A stretch of 64,000 nt of DNA from Lomentospora prolificans (Eukaryota; Ascomycota; Sordariomycetes; Microascales; Microascaceae), in assembly GCA_029532625.1 (NCBI GenBank), contig JARFXM010000002.1:1154402-1218401 (forward strand), given 5' to 3'. Each line of letters opens with the position of its first letter. The first letter of the stretch is position 1. The notes under the pieces were generated by a model, which had not been told where the DNA came from, searched no databases, and worked only from the letters and a program-made list of their open reading frames with translations. Both the position numbers and the translations under genes were made by a program. Below are positions 1 through 11,048 of the stretch, piece after piece.

Positions 1-431
1 CGTAACTGGGTGAATACCGTTCCTAGCCCTTGGGTCGCAAGAGCTGGACTCCATGCCTTAGGGGCTAGTGGGAAGGGTATTAAATAGTACACGGGAGAAA
101 GCCCGTACGACTAACAGCATAAAGGACTGTAAACGGCATTCTCCCTCGCATAATCGCCATCAGGAATTCCACACATAGGCGCAACGACAGTACCAGGAAG
201 TAGTAGTACAAAGCCGTTCCTTTCCTTGTCATTGCAACACAGAGACGCTCCTATTTGTGTTCGAATCTTGGGAGATCATGGAGAAGAGGCTCTGTTTACA
301 GGAGCTTTATCATCCTCCCAAGAGAACTGCCCTCCAACACTCGAGTGGGTCAGATCATATCCTCGTTTAGGAAACGGTGTCATCATCCATGGTTTACAGA
401 TAACCAAGCGACGTGGAATGGAACTAACCGA

Positions 432-1582
432 CCACTTAGCCTTGTCCTCGTTGACGGCCTCGACGGTGATCCCGTCCAGACATGGACGCACAAGGCCACG
501 GACGTATGCTGGCCAAAGGATCTAATGCCGGCCGTCCGACCACGTACTATAGTCCTGTCGTTCGGGTACAATGGAGACATGTATCGCAACAATTCAGTCC
601 TAGGCATCCGAGACAATGCCCGGTGGCTTCTGTCCGCGCTTTGCGACCACCGGAGCGACATGGCCACCCTTAGACCAGTCATTTTTGTAGGGCACTGCTT
701 AGGCGGGTTGATTGTGAAGCAGGTAGGTTTAAAATTCCTCGGCTGATACTCGTGTAGCGCATGAATCAGAGGTCTGGCCGCTGTGGCGTTTGCTGACACC
801 CTTGCAATGGGTTCAGGCTATGTGCTTTGCCAACCGTGAGAAGCATTACCACTCTGTTGCATCTGCAACTATCGGTATTGTAAGTGCATGTGGCCCTCAT
901 GACATCCCATGCTTGCTGTTCTCCTACAGTTAACAACCATGCTCATATTTGCTATTATCGGTAGATCTTCTTCGGAACCCCTGTCTTCAAAACTGACCAG
1001 GCTCAAATGAAGGCACTGGCCAAAAGTTTCCAGCCGCTTGACAAGGCGAAAAAACGACGAATCTGGGACTGGGGCACACTATCACCCCTCGTACAGGCTA
1101 TAATCGACGGAGCGGACGATTTAGCTGAGATCAGCGAGGACTTTCTTAGCTATACGGACAAGTACAGCATCACCATCTACTACGAAGGCTGTGCATGGCC
1201 AGGCACCCGAAATTGCATTGTGGACAAATCTAGGGCCAGCATGGAGATTGAGTCGGCGATGCACTGTGTCGATGCTGACCATATCGGCATGTGTCAGTTC
1301 AAGGACAAGGAAGACTCCACCTTTATCCACTTATGCAATTGCATCGCGGATGTAGCCGGGGCAGATACTCAAGTTAGAGAGGCCGCAGAGGTGTTTTGGC
1401 AGTCAGCTCCACATGAGCTACGAAGCCAATATTTTGTGGCCAGGATGGAGGTATTATATCCGGTGGCCGAGTCTCGAGACGGGGTCCCGCGCTCGATCGA
1501 GGGCATCGGCGGAGATGAGAGATGGTCCGAAAGCACGCGCGTTGTCGAGGAGATCGAGGAATCTGTTCGTTCCCGAACCTAG
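432..1582 (+). pseudogene. SesB-like lipase/alpha-beta hydrolase domain gene, probably decayed
   Basis: The product resembles the N-terminal hydrolase domain of fungal STAND/NLR proteins and stand-alone SesB-like proteins (family knowledge). Three exons can be read: up to 722, 817-879 and 965-1582. The introns are 723-816 (GTAGGT, CTGAC branch) and 880-964 (GTAAGT), and all phases agree. Visible blocks are the DGLDGDP oxyanion-side loop, the FGY block, the nucleophile elbow GHCLGG, the ANREKHYHS block, the FFGTP block, and a late DADH that fits the catalytic His. The usual nucleophile Ser is Cys (TGC at 696-698), and the usual HRGSD after FFGTP is also changed. I find no in-frame ATG upstream of the first block: the ATG at 418 is in another frame. 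The 5' end is therefore frameshifted, spliced in an unseen way, or lost. No NB-ARC/NACHT domain follows. Confidence is good for the family and low for function. Confidence 0.6.
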
Positions 1583-1734
1583 GCGGTAGCGAAAACCAAG
1601 GAGAGAGGTGCGGTCTCGGGTATTCTTTCGTGATCGGGCCGTATGAGAGATGGCGATACATTCACGAGTAGGGACTCGGTGACGTTTCCGAATCGAGTTA
1701 AAAATAATAGTGTATAATACGAGTGTTCTTGTGT

Positions 1735-2125
1735 GGCATCTCTTTTAAGGGTTGGATATCCAATAATAGCCAGCCAGGATTCAGCGACAGCATTAGTATC
1801 TGTGGGTGAGTTCGACCTTGGCTTCCCACCTTCTTCTTCAGTGCTATGATAGAGTGGTCTAATCGTAGGGTTCTCATGTGGCATCTCTTTTAAGGGTTGG
1901 ATATCTATGCGAGTTCGACCTTGGCTTCCTACCTTCTTTAGTACTATGATAGAGTGAATCACTTTATTTATAGGTTGTTATCTAGGGTGGGTATAGGAGG
2001 GCTACAACTTGTGTATGCTTTTTGATATCTTGTAAGTGCCTGTATAAGCATGTAATATACTGAAAAGAATGAAGAGATAGCTGTAGGGTACCAAAAACTT
2101 GTGGAAATATTTTTCAGTTAAGAAG
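1735..2125. repeat. Dispersed repeat module, copy A
   Basis: Two roughly 100-bp units share the phrases CATCTCTTTTAAGGGTTGG, GTTCGACCTTGGCTTCC and AGTACTATGATAGAGTG. They are followed by a tail of about 140 bp that begins near TATCTAGGGTGGGTA. The same units and tail recur at 14080-15660. No ORF or terminal inverted repeat is evident. Confidence 0.7.
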
Positions 2126-2314
2126 ATTAGTAGATAACATTTACTGGTATTAGCACTCACAACTACTGCAACCGAGAAATGGAAAATCTTCATGCAGCTA
2201 TATATATATTTTTGTAGAAGATGGTTTCTTATTATTATGAATGCAATCAATTTGGCAATTACTATGTTGAAGAAGTAATATTTCATCTAATTACCCGTAC
2301 CCGTATTGTTCGCC
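2126..2314. other. AT-rich spacer, nothing recognised
   Basis: Low-complexity AT-rich DNA lies between the repeat tail and the 3' end of the next gene. I see no gene. Confidence 0.5.
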
Positions 2315-3882
2315 TTAGTTTGGAATACAGAAACCGGGATTGCCCAAACAGCGGTTGATGCTACGGCAAGTCTCTTCAGAAATTCCCAATTCCTCCGGGA
2401 GCTTCGACTTGTCTCCAAATGCACACGGTGACTTGGAAGCCTTGATGACAGGCAGGTTGAAGAAACACTCGGGGTACTTGGATGCAGAGATGTCAAAGGT
2501 GGGGATGGATCCGCTCAGGACGCCGTCAAAGTCGGGGTGCTTAGTCGCGCACTCGCTCGCGTTCGAGTAGAAGTCGGGTAGAAAGATGTCATAGCCGGAA
2601 ACACCGTCGTCAAGCTTGAGGACCTTCTCGGACTCGATAGCCGTTGACTCCCCGGCCGTAAAGACATCGGGACGAGCGAAATGGTGGATTTGGAAACATT
2701 CGCCATTGATGAAACGGGAACCAGTTCCTTGGGTGTTTGTGCAGCTATCATTATCTGTAATATCGGTCTATATATCAAAGCAAATAAATTAGTTAGCTTT
2801 GGGACCACCATATTATCAAGTGATAAGAAAAGAACCAAAGATTACGCACGTCGACAAACACATAATAGTTATTGGCTTTGAGCGCGGAGTTGACAAGTCG
2901 TTGCCTCTACAATACCAATGGTTAGCATCTAAACGAGAATAATTGCCCCCTTTCGGGGGATGTTGGATGGCTTTGGTAAACTTACAATGTATTGCTGCGC
3001 AAGGGTCATTGTCTTGCTCACAATAGCATCGACGCTGCCCTCTGGCGTGACTTTAAGGAGGTACTTCCCCTGAGAGAAGAATGCACTAATGGGGTCCGCA
3101 TCTCCGTCAGGATTGGGGATAATCTCAGTGTTTACACCACCAAATACAGCGTTGGCCAAGCTTTTCAGCTGGGCATCGGCATTGGTGAAGAGCTTTGCAA
3201 GCTGATCCTGGACAGCGAGCGTAGGGTCATCACCGGAGCTACCTCCACCGCTTGCAAATATGCCAAAAACGCCAGCAATGATGGTCAACGGGCCTGCGAG
3301 CAGGGCGTCGGCGGCAGCGGCACCAGCGGCAATAGTAAAGGCGGCATTCATAAGGCCAGCACCGTTAGCTGCGCTCGGGGGACCGAAGTCGCTCGTGATC
3401 TTATCAATATGCAAGCTCTCGACGATGGCGGTGTTCTGCAGGCCCTCATGAAGACCCGTCATCATAGCGTGGGCGTTGGCCATTGCATTTCGGATGTGGA
3501 ACAGCTCAGGAGGAGTGTAGAACTGGCATTGAACGTGGGGGAAGGCACAATTTCCCGACAACAAATCGGTACAGGCAAGATTGGATACACCTTGGCTACC
3601 ACCGGCAGTCGTCTGCTGATCAATCTTATTCGCCCAGTTATTTGCGCCGTTTGTTTGAATGAACTGGGCGAGGAAGCGACCTGCGCCAGAGAGAACCCAG
3701 GTCTGGAACGGGTCATCGTAGGTGGCACCACAAATCTCTTCTTTGGTAGTCCAGCCCGGGATGATGCTTGGCCCGATGACCGTAACGTCGTCTTGGGGGG
3801 TAGGCAAGGCAATCGTCCTAGGTACGGACGCCAGGACTTGCAAGAGGCCCAATATCTGGGCTGTGGAGGAACGGAAATGCAT
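2315..3882 (-). CDS. Secreted protein with hydrophobic middle segment and Cys-rich C-terminal domain
   Basis: Three exons on the minus strand give 465 aa: 3882-2986, 2906-2846 and 2754-2315. The introns are 2985-2907 (GTAAGT...TAG) and 2845-2755 (GTAATC...CAG). Splicing keeps one frame to a TAA at 2317-2315. The start is the ATG at 3882; the upstream in-frame TTG is not needed. Residues 1-25 form a signal peptide ending near TIALPTPQ. Residues about 172-211 are a long Ala/Gly/Leu-rich hydrophobic stretch followed by a Gly/Ser linker, perhaps a helical hairpin or membrane segment. The last 140 residues contain many Cys (NDSC, GECF, SECA, PECF, SPCA, ETCR, NRCL, GFCI), typical of an extracellular disulfide domain. 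I associate this layout with uncharacterised fungal secreted proteins (possibly DUF7872-like), but that is from memory. Function is unknown. A TATAATAAA-like box lies near 4036-4047. Confidence 0.75.
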
Positions 3883-5900
3883 CGTGGAGAATTCCAAGGT
3901 AAATTTTCAATGGGGATCTATTAGTAATAGAAGCGAGAACAAGGTGGCGGATCTATGGGGGAAAATAGTAGACAGCGCTTGGCTTCAAGATCTCTATAGG
4001 GCCAAAGAGACTGAATGCTTGGCGCAGGCGAGCTATTTATTATAAAAAAGAAACTGGTTGAGCCTCATCTTTTTATCGTCACATTCGCCGCGAGATCCTC
4101 TGCCTTGAAAGCTCAAAGGTCGTTGGCTTTGCCACTGCACCGACAGTTCGGCTACCTCAGTGCTGTTAGGAACGGACATGATACACCCGTGCTGTGCTGA
4201 CGTTGGATGATGCGTGGCTGTGATGCTCGATTTTGGAACTTGGGGGCTGTAGGCGTGGGCGAGTGCATGCAGCGGCCCAAGGAATAGAAGATGCCGATGG
4301 CTGAGTCTTGGCATTTCTCCAATAAGCGCGTTGGTCGATTCCTTCACTGTCCGGTTTGCGAGCGCCAGGCTCTAGCTCTTACCCAGGGAATGGCAATCTG
4401 ACAATGAGTTCTGCTCGTCTTCGTGGGCCTGACGCTTGAGAAATAAACGCAGATATGAGGCGCTAACCGAGACCCCTTGATTTCGCCCCGCGGATCGTTT
4501 GGGCTGGCCAATCACTGGATCTATCACTGAACGAGCCGCCCCCGAAGGGCCTCCGGACCCCAACTCAAGATCAGCCGCACGCACCTAGAGGTCATTGGAA
4601 ACCCAGGGCGGTTTTGGGCTCTAGGCAGTCCTTAAAATCCCCTTATATTACTTACTGGCCACAAGGACCAAGTTTACTCGGCGTTTTGCAATCCTGCTCT
4701 CGTCCTCAGACTATCAAGCCGGCAAAACACTGCTAGTGCGTCCGTCGAAAGCGACGAAGAGGGGGAAGTGATTAGCCGAAAGTATCACCACTGCTGTTGC
4801 TGGCGGTGTTCCCAGGCTCCCTTCCCTAGTGGTTTGTGCAACCGGCTTCAACGACTTTTCGGGATTTTTTTGTCATCAAGCTGTGGGAAAAATGCTTGAA
4901 CTCCCACGTGGCGACGGTGAGATATTATGGATTTATTATAACTGCTTACTACGGTGTGCCTGAGTAATTAACGGCAAAGGCTTAGTCTTCCTTCCAATAC
5001 CGTTCGCTTCGAGAATATTTCGAGACGACATCCAATAGAGTCAATGCAGGTAATATTTCAAGTACACCTGGCAGTGGAAACCGTTTCGATAGGGCCGCTC
5101 GCATCGTCAGCCGGCCTTGGGTAAGGAATAATAGCTCAGTTATACGAGATGAACCGGTCTCGCCGGAAAGAGTGTCACACAGCGTCTAGGTTAGGAAATA
5201 AACCTAAGGCTACTTTATGGCTGGCCATAGATGTTAAGAGCCTTGTCGTTTAGAATGGGTCAATAGCGCTGAAAGGCGGCTGGGGAGCAGAGTGCCAGCC
5301 AGCAATGGGAGGGGTGTGAGGCACGGAGTAAGATTTAAAGCCTGGCGGCACAACATCGTAGTGGCGATGAAGTCCCGGAGCAGGGACAAGATTTTCACAG
5401 GTGGAGAGTAATAATATGTTTCCCTCTCCTTTTTACATTTTGCAAGAATGACCACCATAGCCGAGGGAGTCCGAACGGCCGGCACCTCCTCCTCACCCAC
5501 TGATACTCCCGAAGTACTAAAACGATATTAATTTCTCCTTCGCTTATTCAGTTATTACTGGTTAATTTGGTTGCTTCAAACCACCCCTACTGATCTGCCA
5601 ACTGCATGTTCATCTTAAGCTCCTCCAATATTGTCTTGGTTTTACGATGAATTCCATGCACTGCGCCATCAAATATTTTGCCTGTGTAGTAGATAGGAGG
5701 GACTTAAATCTTTCTGACATCGGCCTTCCCTGTACCAAAGCTTTAAAGAACGGTCGAGGTGATTATGAAATAGAAGATAGACTGGTATTATTTCCCTCAG
5801 CTTCAAGACATCGCGCGGTATAACAAAGGAAAAGCTCTGATGAGAGTTAACCACGCCCAAAACGAGTAACAAAGATCCTCGCCCCATCCCATCCATTAGA
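3883..5900. other. Intergenic, no gene recognised
   Basis: Two kilobases lie between the start of the secreted-protein gene and the stop of the aldehyde dehydrogenase gene. The ORFs here are short, lack family features, and show no convincing exon chain. The left part must hold the promoter of the minus-strand gene at 3882. Confidence 0.5.
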
Positions 5901-7526
5901 TCAGTTCAAGCTAAAAGCCGGGAGCCGGCCCGTCTTTTGCAGTCCCCACGCGGCGACACCGACGGCAGCGATGGCGGCCAACCACGAGGCGGTGCTGCGA
6001 ATAGGCTTTCCGTCACGATCAAACGGCGCGGCGCCGCACGTCTCCATCTTCTTGCTAGCGTCCAAGGTGTACGGCGGGTAGCGGAAGGACATGATGGAGT
6101 CGAGCCAGGTGGGAGGATCCATGTAGGTGCGGTTATGAGAGAACTGAAGGATGCCGAAGCGACCGTGGTACGCGCCGGAGCCGGAGTTTCCGACGCCGCC
6201 AAAGGGAGCATCCTTGGCGTTTGCGTGGAGGAACCAGTCGTTAAAGGTGACGCCGCCGGACTTGGTGCTTCGGACGATGTAGTCCTTTTCCGCCTGAGAG
6301 TCGGTGAAGGGGTAGAGGGACAGAGGGTGCTCCATGCTCCGGATGATGGCGACGGCCTCGGTCATGGTGGCCTTAATCACGGGGAGGATGGGTCCGAAGA
6401 GCTCCTCGCTCATGAGGGAGTCCTGCATCGTGACGTTCTCGACGACGACGGGGCCGAAGAAGCGGGTCGAGGAGTCGCGGGACGCCTCGTACGCGACTTT
6501 GCCCGAGGTACCCTTGAGAAGGGTTTCAAGGCGGTTAAAGTTACGTTCGTTGATAATGTGCGTGAGGTAATCTGGCTTGCCGTCGCGGCCGCCGAGATAC
6601 TCGTCGTAGTAGGCGGAAATGTGCTGGATGAACTCGTCGTGCACGGCGGGGTCGACAAAGACGTGGTTGACGTTGAGGCAGACCTGACCCGCGTTCATGA
6701 GTTTCGCGGCAGCGATCCTCTTGGCCGCGAGCTTGACGTTGGCCTTGGCGGTGACGATGGCGGGGCCCTGGCCGCCGAGTTCGAGGGTGACGGGGGTGAG
6801 GTGCTTGGCGGCGGCGGCGGAGACGATCTTGGCTACGTGGGCGGAGCCCGTGTAGAAGATTTGGTCGAAGCGGTGCTCAAGGACGTATCCCATCTCCTTG
6901 GGCCCGGCGGAGATGGCGCGCACGGCGTCCGCCTCGAGGTACTTTGGTACGATCTCGAGAATAAGATCCTGCGAGGCAACGGCGAGGTCAGAGGGCTTGA
7001 GAACGATGGTGCACCCCGCGGCGATGGCGGCAATCATGGGCTGCAGAAGCAAGACGAAGGGAAAGTTCCACGCGCCAATGATGAGCGAAACGCCGAGCGG
7101 CTCCTTGCGAATCGTCGTCCTGCTCATGAAGTTGAGGAAGTCGCCCCCGGGCCTCTCGTCGGCGGTCCAGGCGTCGAGCTTGTCGAGCGTGTGCAGGACG
7201 TCGGTCTGTAGAGCGTTGACCTCCATGATGGCCTCGTAGCGGTGCTTGTTCAGGTCCTTTTGCAGAGCCTCGAGGATCCGCTCCTTGTTGTCCTCAATCA
7301 TGTAGTAGACTTTTTGGAGCTGGCGCTTCCGCCATTTCTTGTCTAGGGTCTTGCCAGTGGCGAAGCCAGCTCGCACGGCGGCGTACGCCTGTTGAGGGGA
7401 GGAAAAGGAAGAAGAAAAATGTTAGCGCAAACAAGGGACTTTACATGGCCGCCGTCACCCTTTTGGTTTATTTTCTATTGTTCAGTTGCTTACCTCGTCA
7501 AACTCGGCGGTAGTAGAAAACGACAT
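5901..7526 (-). CDS. Fatty-aldehyde dehydrogenase, ALDH3 type, C-terminally membrane anchored
   Basis: NAD(P)-dependent oxidation of long-chain aldehydes to acids is the expected role. There are two exons: 7526-7494 (11 codons, MSFSTTAEFDE) and 7388-5901, with an intron at 7493-7389 (GTAAGC...CAG). The product is 506 aa, the usual ALDH3 length. Visible motifs are WNFP (about residue 118), YTGS (about 190), the general base Glu in LELGG (about 214) and the catalytic Cys in GQVCLN (about 248). The conserved GGVGNSGSGAYHG block is present near the C-terminus. A hydrophobic segment (WLAAIAAVGVAAWGL) at the C-terminus fits the tail anchor of microsomal or peroxisomal fatty-aldehyde dehydrogenases. 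The reading frame is intact and GC-rich, unlike most neighbours, and looks functional. The long open frame on the opposite strand is a shadow caused by GC-rich codon use. Confidence 0.93.
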
Positions 7527-8376
7527 CTTCACGAAAAGAATGGAGTATTCACGTGAAGCTATTCGAGGTATGTAAAAACTGAGCAGGAAGCTATCACTTC
7601 TGGTGCCACTTCGCAAGACTTGTGTTATGAAAGAGGGTGGGCGAAGCTCTCCTTTTTTATTATTATTACGTCTCTCCCTCCTTTCTCCAACATGAACCAA
7701 CCGTTGGTTATAGTAGCAAGATCAGCTAGCTGCATGGAGCAAGGCATGCGGCCACTACGATCGATCATTCAAGTGGCACTCAAAAATAGTGGAGGCCAAG
7801 GTGTGTTTCAGCGAGTAATAGTAGGACTTTATTATGAGCCGTCTGGTTGCAGGGATGAAGGAGGGTATGGAAGCACGTCCACGCCCGAGATTCCTCGGCT
7901 CAATACGACTTAAGGGGCCTCTTCGGGCGTGCAACGGGGTGGAGCGAAAAAAGGCCCCGTTTCCGTCACTACAGTAGCCCCAACTCGCCAACTCCACCGG
8001 CAATCCTAAAGGGAGCGGCGCAGAGTCCCTTTTCGGGGCGAGCTTCCGCTTTGCAGACCATCGATGGCCGGGTTCTATCGGGTGTCTGTTCTTTGGAGGA
8101 GTGCTCTTCTTGACCTTTTTTTTTGTGTGACTAGCATCCGTGGTTTTTGGCACCTTTTAGAATCCGCCCCATGTCTTCGCGCGGGTCCTGAAGCGTGAAG
8201 CGATCCCAGCCGTTGCCGCTAACAAGGAGACTAATAAGGAGTCCGGAGAAAGCTAAGGGGCTTCAGCTCCACTTGACGAGAAAAAGAAGATTAATTTTTT
8301 TCTCCGTCGCAAGCGCCGCTCGACGCACTCCGCTTGCTTATGAGAGCACTTTTACGAGCCGTCTTCCAATAAGAAA
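7527..8376. other. Intergenic: promoter side of the ALDH gene, nothing else seen
   Basis: This stretch holds the upstream region of the ALDH gene and the 5' flank of the tRNA. No gene is recognised. Confidence 0.5.
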
Positions 8377-8460
8377 GCACTATTGGGTTAGTGGTAAACT
8401 TGGTCGTTGCCATCTTCCGATAGATTCGACCAGCCCCCGGTTCGATTCCGGGATAGTGCA
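8377..8460 (+). tRNA. tRNA-Gly(GCC) with a 13-nt intron
   Basis: The 7-bp acceptor stem GCACTAT/ATAGTGC is perfect and the discriminator is A. The D-arm/A-box region is GGTTAGTGGTAA, and the T-arm/B-box is CCCCGGTTCGATTCCGGG. The anticodon loop begins TTGCCA (anticodon GCC). The 5' anticodon strand GGTCG does not pair with the bases right after the loop but pairs perfectly with CGACC 13 nt further on, placing a canonical tRNA intron just after the anticodon. The mature length is 71 nt. A T8 run about 20 nt downstream (near 8483) is a Pol III terminator. Confidence 0.93.
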
Positions 8461-8479
8461 ATCTACCTGTTCTCTTACG

Positions 8480-8490
8480 TTATTTTTTTT
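8480..8490 (+). terminator. Pol III T-run terminator for tRNA-Gly
   Basis: A run of eight T residues lies shortly after the tRNA 3' end. Confidence 0.75.
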
Positions 8491-9207
8491 CTCGGTTTTC
8501 TCCCTTTTTGGAGGACCATCCGTTTGTCCTCTCGGGCCTTTTGATCTTGATCTCCATTCTTCTCTATAAGTTGGCATTTTAAGCGTCTTACTTTACAGGC
8601 GATCGGGCGCAATGAAGCAACGACGACTTGGTGTGCCACTTATGAAATTGGTTGGAATCCCTCGACTATTATCGTATCATGACCTGATCAGGCTAAATCA
8701 TGCCACAGCTCCAACTAGAGCCAAGCCAGCTCAGTTCCCGTCATGCGGCAGCACCTTCTTGATCCTACAACCAGAGATTCCCCACAAATAGATCCCCACA
8801 CCTGTGTATTCTGACCTTTGAAGGAGCCTGGAAAATAAAAATAGGATAGATTATCTCGATTGATGTAAGATTCGAAAGCGTGCATGCTACCTTGCTAACA
8901 CTGCCAAATAAATGAGCCAGCCGCAATAACTCTCACCTGGCACCACTCATCAGCATGCATAATATTAAACACAACCACGCGCCTGGGGACGGCAGCATAC
9001 AGGTTATCGCTTACGCCAAGGAGAATGATGATGCTACATTTCCCAGGGAGGCATAACCTGGCTCGTCATGCGCGAATTCATTTTATTGAACGCCATCGTC
9101 TTGGGCTGTGAATACCATCGCTACAGACCGAACCCTCGTTCCAAGCACTGGACGAAGGCTTGGACGAGCAACCGAGACTCCGTTTCTAATATTCTCTTTA
9201 ACTATTC
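8491..9207. other. Intergenic, no gene recognised
   Basis: No ORF with family features, no RNA gene and no repeat shared with the rest of the window is seen. Confidence 0.45.
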
Positions 9208-10272
9208 TCAAGAGGTTTTAGCTGGTGTGAGAAAATCACTGAAATCCCGAATAATATCCTCCAAGCATCCATCTCTTGCGAAACCGAGCTCCAAGGCTTT
9301 GGAATTGTCAAAACACGTTGGCCACGAGTAAAAAATTGGCCTTGTTTTGCCGGGTCGTCCTCCTCACTGAGATGTTGAAGTTTGTCCTCTCCCCCAACCT
9401 TGGCCAGTGCGTCCATCATCTCTTGAATGGTCACACCTATGCCAAGAAGGTTAAGAACACGTCGTAGTGCGACAGCGAATCTTCATGAAGTGAAAGATAC
9501 TGCACAAGGTTGGCGACGAGGACGAGGATCCGAGGCGAGCAGAGCTAATGGCTAAAGTTGCGGTCCTTTAGAGGGATGACGCAAGGTATTAGTCCCTGCA
9601 TCGGCTCTCGGAGGATCATTCCTGAGAGGAATGACGTGACTGCAGCGGTAGGCTTGCCCGGCCGGACAGGAATGGTGGGAAGACGAAGGATGAAGGCCGT
9701 TGATGAAATTTCGGCGAGTATATCATTCAAGAGATATTCGCACATCACCTTGGCGCATCCGTATGAGCTCTGCGGTGTGGCGCGCATGCTTTCATTCACC
9801 GGCTGGACGAGATCGCCCGTGTAAACGGTCTGACTAGAAGTATACATGACACGAACCCTGGGGCAGACCTTTCGAAGAGATTCGAGGAGCGCCCTAATCG
9901 CATCGAAGGTTACTTTCATACCTGCAACAATAATGGTCAGCTCTCTCTCAGCGCCAATGCAAAGAGGATATATCGCTATTGAACCGTTACATACCAGAGT
10001 TCGAAGTCGCTTTCTGAGCTGGATGACATAATGCCATGAAACATGAAGACTGCGTGAGATTTTTATCAACGACACCTTGGCTATCTTCGACTAGGTCTGC
10101 TTTGATGGCATTGGCATTTTGCGGCCATTTCGTATCCTGAGGAATTGGCGTTTCAACCACATCCACTAGGGTAAGTGTATATAATATTAATACTTGCCGC
10201 TTTCATCGTTCAGCAAAGCCCTTGTTAGCAGCGGCCGATGAATCCGGAAACGCCGGTAATGAGGACGCGCAT
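9208..10272 (-). pseudogene. Extended SDR (NAD-dependent epimerase/dehydratase, erythronate-dehydrogenase-like), decayed
   Basis: The protein can be followed through all three minus-strand frames. The ATG at 10272 starts MRVLITGVSGFIGR, the Rossmann GxxGxxG. A 1-nt frameshift follows, then a LTLVDVVETPIP block and an IKADL block. A possible intron ends near 9916 before MKVTFDAIRALLE. Next come VRVMYTSSQ and the active site SSYGCAK (Tyr-x3-Lys), then LPTIPVRPGKPT and a CVIPLKDR block. The next codon is TAG where the family has Trp (NFSH-stop-LCSPR). A further frameshift precedes GIGVTIQEMMDAL and another precedes the end, which closes at TGA 9210-9208. With at least three frameshifts and one nonsense codon the gene is dead. 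The family is known for bacterial-type 4-carbon acid sugar oxidation, but the substrate here is unknown. Confidence 0.8.
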
Positions 10273-11048
10273 TCTGAACTAGATATTTCTTGCCACCTTG
10301 AGGCATCAGGCCTTTTCTGGCTAACAAATTTCGTTGATGTTAATTATTATGTCAAGCCAACCCTGCTTTGGGTTGCTGAAGAAAATCGACTCACACCATC
10401 TCCACTGACGCCTACCTAGTAATTATATGCGGATATCGCGGCTATATTTTCCACAAGCGTATTGAGGTATGTGTTTATAGGCATTAAGATACTCTTTCGT
10501 TGTCTATAACTACACAGCAAAAATTTCAGATGGTATATTGCCTTCTTTGCAGTTGGTGGCCGAATTGTAGTCTCCTCTAATAAAATATCACCTGCTTCTT
10601 TTTCTGTTAAATTTGAATATAGACGCATCTCAGGCTATTATTGCTGGCGATTCAGTCGGAGGTTAGTTATCCTACTTCTAATAACTAGTCTCACTGTCTG
10701 CTCAAACATCATATGCTAATGAAGGTTTGCGTGGTGACAGTATAGGAAACAGCGCCAGCTATATCGACATCCATGCTACTGCCAGCATAATTGACGATGA
10801 AAAGCTCCTATCACCTGCTAGGCTGACTATGCTCTCCCCCTGGCTCAACTTGACTTGAGCCACTTCTGGCCACTCTCCCAGAAAGCCCACCGGTTGGCTT
10901 ACAACTTTCAACAGCAACGAGTGCAGGATTATCACAATGAAACATACTTAGGCACGGAAGCCTAGCCGGCGACGATCCCAGGATTTCCCCATCATTTAAC
11001 GTAGAATCATTAGCTTAAATCTATTTCTCTGGTATATGTCTTTGAGTT
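10273..11048. other. Intergenic, nothing recognised
   Basis: It contains a short AT-rich 70-aa frame (10628-10416, minus) with no recognisable family. No RNA gene is seen. Confidence 0.4.

Noticed and set aside
2992..3924. 310-codon plus-strand frame opposite the secreted-protein gene
   Set aside because: Shadow frame; the minus strand has signal peptide, splice sites in phase and Cys pattern.
5937..7211. Long plus-strand open frame (424 codons) opposite the aldehyde dehydrogenase gene
   Set aside because: A shadow of GC-rich codon use on the real minus-strand gene; Gly/Val/Asp-rich, with no family features.
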